Positions 1-7,730 of a DNA stretch of 7,730 nt are shown in pieces. This stretch comes from Pseudomonadota bacterium (lineage in GTDB: Bacteria > Pseudomonadota > Alphaproteobacteria > Rhizobiales > Kaistiaceae). The stretch's first letter is position 1. Each line of letters begins with the position of its first letter. The DNA lies in NCBI GenBank assembly GCA_023433185.1, contig JAEZEN010000130.1:1-7730 (forward strand). The letters are read 5' to 3'. The notes under the pieces are model-generated. The model had not been told where the DNA came from. It was given only the letters and a program-made list of their open reading frames with translations, and ran no database searches. Made by a program: the position numbers and the translations under genes.

Positions 1-1
1 A

Positions 2-412
2 AGCGGCGTCACGCTGATCGTCGGGGAGCCGACCGGCGAGCAGCGGCGCGTGATGCAGGCGATGACCGCCTGCAACGACGCCGCGGTCGCCGCACTGGTC
101 CCCGGCGCGCGCTGTGCCGACGTCAACGACGCCGCCCTCGCCGAACTCGAGGCCGCCGGACTTGCCGACGCCATCCGCCACCGCGTTGGCCACGGCATGG
201 GCGTCGAGGGCCACGAAGCGCCATGGCTTGCGCCCGGCGATATGACCGAGGTCGCGGCGAACATGGTCTTTTCCAACGAGCCCGGCGTCTACCGCCCGGG
301 CATCGACGGCTACCGCACCATCAACACGATGATCGTCCATGCCGACAGGGTCGAAGTGCCCTCGCGGTTCCTGGCCGATCATCCCATCGACACGCGCGTT
401 CTCGCGCTCTGA
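2..412 (+). CDS. M24-family (creatinase/prolidase-type) peptidase, 3' end only
   Basis: This is the C-terminal 136 residues of a pita-bread-fold protein. Its start and the first two metal-binding Asp residues lie upstream of the window. The fragment begins just after the usual D-x-T region (SGVTLIVGEP). It keeps the GHGMGVEGHEAP motif, with His codons at 191-193 and 212-214, and the SNEPGVY motif, with Glu at 278-280. In M24 peptidases these supply metal and catalytic residues for cleaving Xaa-Pro or related bonds. The last acidic ligand, normally in a G-V-R-I-E-D-like motif, is absent: the sequence reads GYRTINTMIV, with Ile (320-322) at the expected Glu. That suggests a creatinase-like or otherwise non-standard enzyme rather than a typical Xaa-Pro aminopeptidase. 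No signal peptide can be judged from a fragment. It precedes an amidohydrolase by 19 bases and is probably in the same operon. The family call is firm; the substrate is unknown. Confidence 0.88.
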   Translation, partial: SGVTLIVGEPTGEQRRVMQAMTACNDAAVAALVPGARCADVNDAALAELEAAGLADAIRHRVGHGMGVEGHEAPWLAPGDMTEVAANMVFSNEPGVYRPGIDGYRTINTMIVHADRVEVPSRFLADHPIDTRVLAL

Positions 413-420
413 ACCCCGGG

Positions 421-424
421 GGAG
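421..424 (+). promoter_or_regulatory. Shine-Dalgarno site for the first amidohydrolase
   Basis: GGAG, within a G-rich run at 418-424, lies seven bases before the ATG at 432. It supports that start over any upstream in-frame start, since those would fall inside the M24 gene. It sits in the only true intergenic gap of the window, so this gene can load ribosomes independently of its upstream neighbour. Confidence 0.7.
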
Positions 425-431
425 TTGCACC

Positions 432-1664
432 ATGGCCGAGCCACCGTTCTGGCACTATTCGAAAATCATCAAGCCGATGTTCGAGAACAAGGCGATCGAC
501 CAGATCGTCGTCGGCCGGATCATCACGGCCAAGGGCGACGAGGTGATCGAGGACGGGTTCGTCGAGATCGAGGGCGGCAAGATCACCCGCGTCGGCACTC
601 GAGCCGAGATGGGCGCCACAGAGGGCAAGACGGTCAACGATACCGGCGGCAAGACGATCATGCCGGGCATGGCCAATTCCCACGCCCACCTGAGCTGGGA
701 TGGCATCCACGAGCTGTCCTTCCAGTCGATGTACGACGCGCCGGAAATCCGCGCCTACAAGGCGGCCGGCAACATGCTGAAGTCGCTGCGTGCCGGCATC
801 ACGCTGGTGCGTGACCTCGGCGTCCACAACGCCAACCTGTTCACCAAACAGGCGGTGGCGCAGGGCATCTTCCCGGGTCCGCGCCTGCTGGTTTCGGGCG
901 AGAGCATAATCCAGACCGGCGGGCACACCTACTGGGTGTGCCGCGAGGCAAGCGGCGCGGACGAGATGCGCCGTGCGGTGCGCGACCAGGTCAAGGGCGG
1001 CGCCGACCTCATCAAGATCATGGCGTGCCACGACACGCTCGAATTTACCGATGCCGAACTCGAGGCGGTGATCGACGAGTCGCACCGCAACCGCCTGCCG
1101 ATTACGGCCCATGCGACCTACAACGACTGCATCAAGCGCGTCGCCGAGTTCGGCGTCGACTGCGTCGAGCATGGCGGCTCGATGACGGACGAGACCATCC
1201 AGATCCTCATCGACAAGAAGATCCCGATCGTCACCACCTTCTCGGCGCTGGTCATGCAGGCCAAGCCCGAGATCGCCCGACGGTTCGGCATTCCCGAGTG
1301 GAAGATCGCGGAGCGGCAGAAGGCGGTGGGCGACAAGACCCGTTTCGCGGGCCTCGTCGCTGCTGCCAAGGCCGGCGTGCCGATCGTCTTCGGCACCGAC
1401 GCCGGCAGCCCGGCGGTCGAGCACGACGCGATCGCGCCGGAGCTCGACTTCATGGTCGAGGTGGGCGTCTGCCCGAACCGGCTCGACGCCATCCGTGCGA
1501 TCACCATCCGCGCTGCGCAGCTGAGCAAGCTGGACAAGAAGATCGGTACGGTCGAGGTCGGCAAGGAGGCCGACATCATCGTGGTCGACGGCAAACCCGA
1601 CGAAGACCTGTTCGCGCTCGAGCGCGTCACCCAGACCTATATCGCCGGCAAGCGGATGCATTGA
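432..1664 (+). CDS. Metal-dependent amidohydrolase, imidazolonepropionase/Xaa-dipeptidase-like
   Basis: A 410-residue cytoplasmic hydrolase of the amidohydrolase superfamily, of the usual length. After about 20 extra N-terminal residues comes the first part of the beta-sandwich (about 22-80), then a TIM barrel, then the closing sandwich strands ending in AGKRMH. All expected metal and catalytic residues are visible: H84 and H86 in NSHAHL, the probable carboxylated lysine K195 in LIKIMAC, H227 in TAHATY, H247 in VEHGG, and D323 in FGTDAGSP. This supports a binuclear-metal enzyme cleaving an amide or peptide bond. Characterised relatives of this type (the Sgx9260/Cc2672 group) are Xaa-Pro or Xaa-Arg dipeptidases, while others open imidazolone rings. 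The sequence alone does not choose between these. The ATG at 432 has a good ribosome site. The next gene starts one base after the stop, so the two are probably coupled. Family confidence is high, substrate confidence low. Confidence 0.92.
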   Translation: MAEPPFWHYSKIIKPMFENKAIDQIVVGRIITAKGDEVIEDGFVEIEGGKITRVGTRAEMGATEGKTVNDTGGKTIMPGMANSHAHLSWDGIHELSFQSMYDAPEIRAYKAAGNMLKSLRAGITLVRDLGVHNANLFTKQAVAQGIFPGPRLLVSGESIIQTGGHTYWVCREASGADEMRRAVRDQVKGGADLIKIMACHDTLEFTDAELEAVIDESHRNRLPITAHATYNDCIKRVAEFGVDCVEHGGSMTDETIQILIDKKIPIVTTFSALVMQAKPEIARRFGIPEWKIAERQKAVGDKTRFAGLVAAAKAGVPIVFGTDAGSPAVEHDAIAPELDFMVEVGVCPNRLDAIRAITIRAAQLSKLDKKIGTVEVGKEADIIVVDGKPDEDLFALERVTQTYIAGKRMH

Positions 1665-1665
1665 G

Positions 1666-2847
1666 ATGAGCATTGTTTTCGATCGCATGGCGCCGCGGAT
1701 CGTCGAGGAGGACGGTTCGTTCCGCACCCGGATGCTGGGCATCGCCGCCGGCATGAGCAACGTCATCGCCCTTGGCCGCGGCGACCCCGATTTCCATACC
1801 CCCAGGCACATCGTCGAGGCGGCCAAGGCAGCCATCGATGCCAACCAGCATCACTACACCGGCCCGACCGGCATCCCCGCCCTCCGCCAGGCGATCGCAG
1901 CCGACCTCAAGAAGGAGTACGGGCTCGACTACAGCGCGGACGAGATCGTCGTCACGGCCGGCGTCCAGGAGTCGATCGCGCTGATCATGCTCGGGCTGAT
2001 CTCGGCGGGCGACGAGGTGCTGATCACCTCGCCGCGGTTCACCACCTACGACACGGCGGTGCATCTCGCGGGCGGCACCCCGGTACCGGTCCCGACCTTC
2101 GAGAAGGACGACTTTGCGCTCGACGTCGCAGAGATCGGGAAGCGCATCACGCCGCGCACCAAGATGTTCGTCCTCGTCTCGCCGAACAATCCGACCGGCG
2201 CGGTGACCCCGCCCGAGATGATCCGGCGGATCGCGGACCTCGCCATCCGGCACGACATCTTGATCATCGCCGACGAAATCTACGCCAAGATGATCTACGA
2301 GGGGAACGAGCACCTCTCGATCGCCACGCTGCCCGGCATGAAGGAGCGCACGATCACGCTCAACGGGTTCTCGAAGACCTACGCGATGACCGGCTGGCGG
2401 GTGGGCTATCTCGCCGCCCCGCTCGACTTCGTGCACAAGATGACCGAGCCGCGCCACACGCTCTCGATCAACACCTGCACCATCTCGCAATACGCCGCGC
2501 TCGCCGCCGTCACCGGCCCGCAGGAGCCGGTGCTCGCGATGATCCGCGACTATGCCGAACGGCGGGCCTACCTGATGGAGGTGCTGACCGAGATGGGCCT
2601 CACCTATGGCCACCCCGGCGGCGCCTTCTACATCTACACCAACATCTCCTCGATCGGCATGCCGGCGCCCCAGTTCTGCGAGGAACTGCTCAAGGCGACC
2701 GGCGTCATGGTGTTCCCCGGCACGATGTTCGGCGACGACAGCACCGACTACATCCGCATCTCCTACCTGCAGCCGCTGCCGCTGATCCGCGAGGCGGTCG
2801 AGCGCATCCGCGGCTTCATCGACGAGCGCAAGGCGCGCGCAGCATGA
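1666..2847 (+). CDS. PLP-dependent class I aminotransferase
   Basis: A 393-residue fold-type I aminotransferase of normal, complete length. It would move an amino group from an amino acid or amine to a 2-oxo acid in the cytoplasm. Visible landmarks are the N-terminal substrate segment LGRGDPDFHTP (about 36-46), YTGPTGIPALR (64-74), the PLP-contacting N175 in SPNNPTG, D203 in IADEIY (pairs with the PLP ring nitrogen), the Schiff-base lysine K237 in NGFSKTYAMTGWRVGY with phosphate-contacting R245, and R364 in DYIRISY (binds the substrate carboxylate). It resembles the aspartate/aromatic/alanine aminotransferase branch, but the side-chain preference cannot be read. The start lies one base after the preceding stop (TGAGATG) with only a weak ribosome site, pointing to translational coupling. 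Its end overlaps the next gene by ATGA. In this operon it probably deaminates a product released by the hydrolases; that is inference. Confidence 0.94.
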   Translation: MSIVFDRMAPRIVEEDGSFRTRMLGIAAGMSNVIALGRGDPDFHTPRHIVEAAKAAIDANQHHYTGPTGIPALRQAIAADLKKEYGLDYSADEIVVTAGVQESIALIMLGLISAGDEVLITSPRFTTYDTAVHLAGGTPVPVPTFEKDDFALDVAEIGKRITPRTKMFVLVSPNNPTGAVTPPEMIRRIADLAIRHDILIIADEIYAKMIYEGNEHLSIATLPGMKERTITLNGFSKTYAMTGWRVGYLAAPLDFVHKMTEPRHTLSINTCTISQYAALAAVTGPQEPVLAMIRDYAERRAYLMEVLTEMGLTYGHPGGAFYIYTNISSIGMPAPQFCEELLKATGVMVFPGTMFGDDSTDYIRISYLQPLPLIREAVERIRGFIDERKARAA

Positions 2848-4274
2848 GCGAGCACAAACCCGATCCGGCCGAGAAGTTCGTCGGCATCCAGGTCAGCCCG
2901 ATCAGCTTCCTCGACGAGGGCGTCGATACCGTCCTCGACACGCTGAAGGACCGCGTCGGCGTCAACGTGCTGATGCTCGGCACGGTCTCGTGGCTCGGTC
3001 TCAAGACCGGCCGCTCGATCTCGCACAAGCTCGACGGCTGGCCCGACCATGGCGTGCCGGAGCCTTTCGCGATGAAGGGCGGCGCCTATTTCGAGCCCGA
3101 CCCGGCCTATTACAGCGGCACCTTCATCAAGGACTACAAGGCCCGCGATCCGGAGTTCGAGGGCAAGGACATCCTCGACATGGTGCTTGGGCCCGCCCAC
3201 CAGCGGGGCATGAAGGTCTTCATCGAGCTGATGGAGCCGTTCTTCAAGTACACCGGCCACGGGTCGACCAACACGGTCGACATCCCCAACCTCGCCCAGG
3301 CGATGGAGGTCGACATCTTCGGCCGGCTCGGCTCCGATCCCTCCACCAGCCACCCCGACTACCGCAACTGGATCCTCTCGATGGTCGAGGACCAGGTGCG
3401 CAACTACGACATCGACGGGGTGATGTGGTGTAACGAGCGTAATTCGCCGCTCGACACGCTGATCCAGGGCGGCGCCCCGGGCGACTTCTCGACCCATGCG
3501 CGGCGCGAGGCGATGGAACGCGGCATCGACGTCGAGGCCTGCCGCCGGGCGCTGCTCAACCTCTATGAATTCATGCAGGAGGCCAAGGCGGGCAAGCAGT
3601 TCGCCGACGGCGCCTTCATCACCTTCATCCGCATGCTGCTCGCCAACCCGGAAGCGCTTATCTGGGAACGGTTCTGGCTCGAGCGGAACAAGGACCTCGA
3701 CCGCGAGCTCTACGGCCTCGTCAAGTGGTGCAAGCCGGGCCTCAGCTTCGGGCTCAACGTGTGGAACCGCAACCACTTCAACATCTTCCGCCGCGCCCAA
3801 TGGCCGTGGGAAGAGCAGACCCGGTACGCCGACTGGGTGAAGCCGATCACCTATCAGCACCAGTCGGGCGAAGTGTTTGCCAAGGAGCTTGGCTTCTTCC
3901 AGAAGACCATTCTGCGCGACTTTTCACCGGACGAGGCCACGGCGGTGCTCTACCGCATCCTCGGGCTCAAGGAGGCGCCCTATGCCAGCGTCGTACAGGC
4001 CGGCATGGATCCCGACACCTACGTCTTCGGCCAGTGCGCCGATGCGCTGCGCGGCGTCGACGGCAAGGCCAAGGTGTTCATGGGCATCGGCATCGACGCT
4101 CCCCGTACCCGCGCCGACCAGGCCAAGTGCACGCCCGACATCGCCTATCGCTCGGTGATGGCCACCTACCGCGCGGGCGGTCACGGCGTGGTGCTCGCGC
4201 CCAACTACGCGAGCATGCACCTCACCAATCTCGATGGCGTGGCGCGCGCCCTGACCGAACTGGGGCTCAAGTGA
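2844..4274 (+). CDS. Putative glycoside-hydrolase-like TIM-barrel protein, function unknown
   Basis: A 476-residue protein with no signal peptide or membrane segment, so probably cytoplasmic. It reads as an alternating beta/alpha barrel: GVNVLMLGTVSWLG (about 39-52), GMKVFIELMEPF (122-133), YDIDGVMWCNERNSPLD (188-204), LSFGLNVWNRNHF (300-312), DWVKPITYQHQSG (330-342), KVFMGIGIDAP (410-420) and GGHGVVLAPNY (445-455). The DIDGVMWCNERN segment, with D191 and E198, and the ELMEP acids at 128 and 131 look like the strand-end carboxylates of retaining glycoside hydrolases in the barrel clans. The resemblance is in fold and style; I cannot place it in a numbered family, and enzymatic activity is unproven. 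Trp and Asn residues near strand ends (W195, W307, N308, N310) suit sugar binding. It overlaps the aminotransferase by ATGA and the next amidohydrolase by GTGA. An AAGG at 2830-2833 may serve as a weak ribosome site. An epimerase-like or non-sugar hydrolase role is also possible. Confidence 0.72.
   Translation: MSEHKPDPAEKFVGIQVSPISFLDEGVDTVLDTLKDRVGVNVLMLGTVSWLGLKTGRSISHKLDGWPDHGVPEPFAMKGGAYFEPDPAYYSGTFIKDYKARDPEFEGKDILDMVLGPAHQRGMKVFIELMEPFFKYTGHGSTNTVDIPNLAQAMEVDIFGRLGSDPSTSHPDYRNWILSMVEDQVRNYDIDGVMWCNERNSPLDTLIQGGAPGDFSTHARREAMERGIDVEACRRALLNLYEFMQEAKAGKQFADGAFITFIRMLLANPEALIWERFWLERNKDLDRELYGLVKWCKPGLSFGLNVWNRNHFNIFRRAQWPWEEQTRYADWVKPITYQHQSGEVFAKELGFFQKTILRDFSPDEATAVLYRILGLKEAPYASVVQAGMDPDTYVFGQCADALRGVDGKAKVFMGIGIDAPRTRADQAKCTPDIAYRSVMATYRAGGHGVVLAPNYASMHLTNLDGVARALTELGLK
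4262..4265 (+). promoter_or_regulatory. Probable ribosome site for the GTG start
   Basis: A run of four G lies five bases before the GTG at 4271, inside the end of the TIM-barrel gene. It is a modest Shine-Dalgarno match. Together with the GTGA stop-start overlap and the family N terminus, it supports GTG as the initiator. Confidence 0.5.
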
Positions 4275-5658
4275 GCTTTGATCTCATCATCCGCGGGGCG
4301 GACGTCCTCACCCCCGCGGGGCTCGCCGAGGTGGACGTCGCGATCGCAGGCGGGCGCATCGCCGCCCTGCTCGGTCGCGGCGAGGGCAGCGCCCCCGCAC
4401 AGCTCGCGGCCGGGGGACTGACCCTGCTCCCCGGCGTCATCGACATCCATTGCCACGTCCGCGCACCGGCCTTTCCCCAGCGCGGGTCGGTCGAGAGCGA
4501 GACGCGCGCCGCAGCGGCGGGTGGCGTCACCACCCTGCTCGAGATGCCGATCACCCGCCCCTGCTGCAATTCGGCCGAGCGCGTCGCGATGCGGCGCGAC
4601 CATTTCAGCGGGCGCGCGACGGTGAACTTCGGGCTCTATTGCGCGCCCGCCGACATTTCCGCGGCAGGCCTGCGCTCCGTCGAGAGCGCCGGGGCGATCG
4701 CCTTCAAGATCTTCACCACGGCCGCGCCGGTGGGCCGGGAGGACGAGTTCGAAGGCCTCTGCCAGCCCGGCGAGGCGGACCAGCTTGCCGTCCTCACCGC
4801 GCTCGCTTCGACCGGGCTTCCTGTCGTCGTGCATGCCGAGAGCGAGGAGCTTCTCTCCTACTACGCCGCGCGGGCCGCCTCGCTCGATCCGGCGCTGGCG
4901 ACCACGCACACCGCTGCACGTCCCTCGATCTGCGAGACGGCTGCGGTCACCCGCGTGCTCACCCTCAACACCATCGCGCGGGCCAAGCTCCATATCGCCC
5001 ACGTCACCAGCCGCGAGACGGTCGACGTGCTCCGTCGGTTTGCCGGCACCTCGGATTTCTCCGCCGAAACCTGCCCGCATTACCTGGTGCGAACGAACGA
5101 CGACGTCGGCCGCGTCGGCGTGTTCGGCAAGATCAATCCGCCGGTTCGCGACGCCGCCGACCAGGCTGCCCTGTGGGATGCGCTGGCCGACGGCACGATC
5201 CGCCACGTCACCACCGACCATGCGACCTTCGCCCGATCCGAGAAGGAAGCGGCGGCGGGGGATTTCCTCTCGGCGCCCGCCGGCGTGCCGGGTCTCGAAG
5301 TGCTGCTGCCGGTGATGCTCGATGCGGTCGCGTCCGGGCGGCTCGAGCTTGCCCGGGCGATCGACCTCGTTGCCGCCAATGCCGCCGACCGCTTCGGCCT
5401 GCCCGCAAAGGGCCGCATCGAGGTCGGCGCCGATGCCGACCTGGCGCTGGTCGACCTGTCTGCGACCACCACCATCCACGCCCCCTCGCTCGTCACGCAG
5501 GGTCGCGACGTGGCGCAGCTCTATGACGGCATGCAGTTTCGCGGCAGGGTGAAGACAACGCTGGTCGCCGGCCGCGTCGTGTTCGACAATGACGCGCCCC
5601 TCGACGTCTACCCCGGACGCTACGTCACCCCGCAGCGCGCCCTCGGAGAACTCGCCGC

Positions 5659-5662
<4 letters not shown>
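4271..5662 (+). CDS. Cyclic amidohydrolase, dihydroorotase/allantoinase-like
   Basis: A 463-residue amidohydrolase-superfamily enzyme that probably opens or closes a cyclic amide (ureide, hydantoin or lactam type). The start is GTG at 4271, overlapping the previous stop as GTGA. It gives the expected family N terminus ([14 protein letters not shown]), and a G-run at 4262-4265 precedes it. No ATG start gives this N terminus. Metal residues are complete: H60 and H62 in DIHCHVRAP, probable carboxylated K146 in AFKIFTT, H188 in VVVHAES, H244 in HIAHVTS, and D316 in TTDHATF. ETCPHYL (265-272) and KINPPVR (287-293) are typical of dihydroorotases and allantoinases. Two substrate-contact segments differ from true dihydroorotase: MPITRPCC in place of MPNTxP, and DHATF in place of DHAPH. 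Pyrimidine synthesis is therefore unlikely, and a dedicated catabolic substrate is inferred. It overlaps the next gene by ATGA. Confidence 0.92.
5645..5648 (+). promoter_or_regulatory. Shine-Dalgarno site for the OppD-type ATPase
   Basis: GGAG lies ten bases before the ATG at 5659, within the last codons of the cyclic amidohydrolase gene. It supports the overlapping ATGA start. Confidence 0.55.
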
Positions 5663-7715
<2,053 letters not shown>

Positions 7716-7730
7716 TGGGCTAGCTGCGCG

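Noticed and set aside
339..431. Upstream in-frame start for the first amidohydrolase
   Set aside because: It would overlap the M24 gene and add residues with no family resemblance; the ATG at 432 has a good ribosome site.
321..1844. 507-codon open frame on the minus strand opposite the first amidohydrolase
   Set aside because: The translation is Asp/Arg/Leu/Val-rich with no recognisable motif, and it lies opposite a gene with a full catalytic motif set. It is a typical shadow frame of GC-rich DNA.
1627..2613. 328-codon minus-strand frame opposite the aminotransferase
   Set aside because: Composition-driven shadow of a clear aminotransferase gene; no motifs seen.
2763..3860. 365-codon minus-strand frame opposite the TIM-barrel gene
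   Set aside because: Because the barrel protein is unfamiliar I compared the two strands. The plus-strand protein has barrel-like hydrophobic periodicity and coupled start and stop sites. The minus-strand frame is Val/Asp/Glu/Arg-biased and has no ribosome site I could support.
3725..4270. Upstream extension of the cyclic amidohydrolase frame
   Set aside because: Arg/Gly/His-rich nonsense translation overlapping the barrel gene; the family N terminus begins at 4271.
4205..5479. 424-codon open frame on the minus strand opposite the cyclic amidohydrolase
   Set aside because: Low-complexity Gly/Arg/Asp-rich translation with no family resemblance; the plus strand carries complete metal-binding motifs.
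7716..7730. Possible terminator or next gene after the last ATPase
   Set aside because: Only 15 bases are available, with no stem-loop plus T-run and no start signal, so nothing can be claimed.

Overview
The window is GC-rich bacterial DNA (about two thirds G+C by eye). It carries seven genes, all on the + strand and packed head to tail with almost no intergenic space. Base composition, codon use and gene style suggest a proteobacterium, perhaps an alphaproteobacterium. That assignment is inference only, because no rRNA or other marker gene is present.

Layout: (1) positions 2-412 hold the 3' end of an M24 (creatinase/prolidase-type) metallopeptidase-family gene cut by the window edge. (2) 432-1664 is a metal-dependent amidohydrolase of the imidazolonepropionase/Xaa-dipeptidase-like type. 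(3) 1666-2847 is a PLP-dependent class I aminotransferase. (4) 2844-4274 is a cytoplasmic TIM-barrel protein resembling glycoside hydrolases, function unknown. (5) 4271-5662 is a second amidohydrolase of the dihydroorotase/allantoinase type, starting at a GTG. (6) 5659-6690 and (7) 6687-7715 are the paired OppD/DppD- and OppF/DppF-type ATPases of a peptide-family ABC importer. Only 15 bases follow the last gene, and no terminator is visible in them.

Genes 2 and 3 are one base apart (TGAGATG). Genes 3/4, 5/6 and 6/7 overlap by ATGA and genes 4/5 by GTGA. The only real gap, 19 bases between genes 1 and 2, carries a good Shine-Dalgarno sequence. This reads as one co-transcribed, translationally coupled operon.

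Taken together it looks like an uptake-and-breakdown operon. An Opp/Dpp-type importer, whose permeases and binding protein are not in the window, would bring in a small nitrogen-containing compound. Two amidohydrolases and an M24-family hydrolase would open amide, cyclic amide or peptide-like bonds, and the aminotransferase would remove the amino group. The glycoside-hydrolase-like barrel hints that the substrate may carry a sugar-like part. The combination matches no catabolic pathway I can name, so the substrate is unknown. No RNA genes, mobile elements, CRISPR arrays or long repeats were seen.
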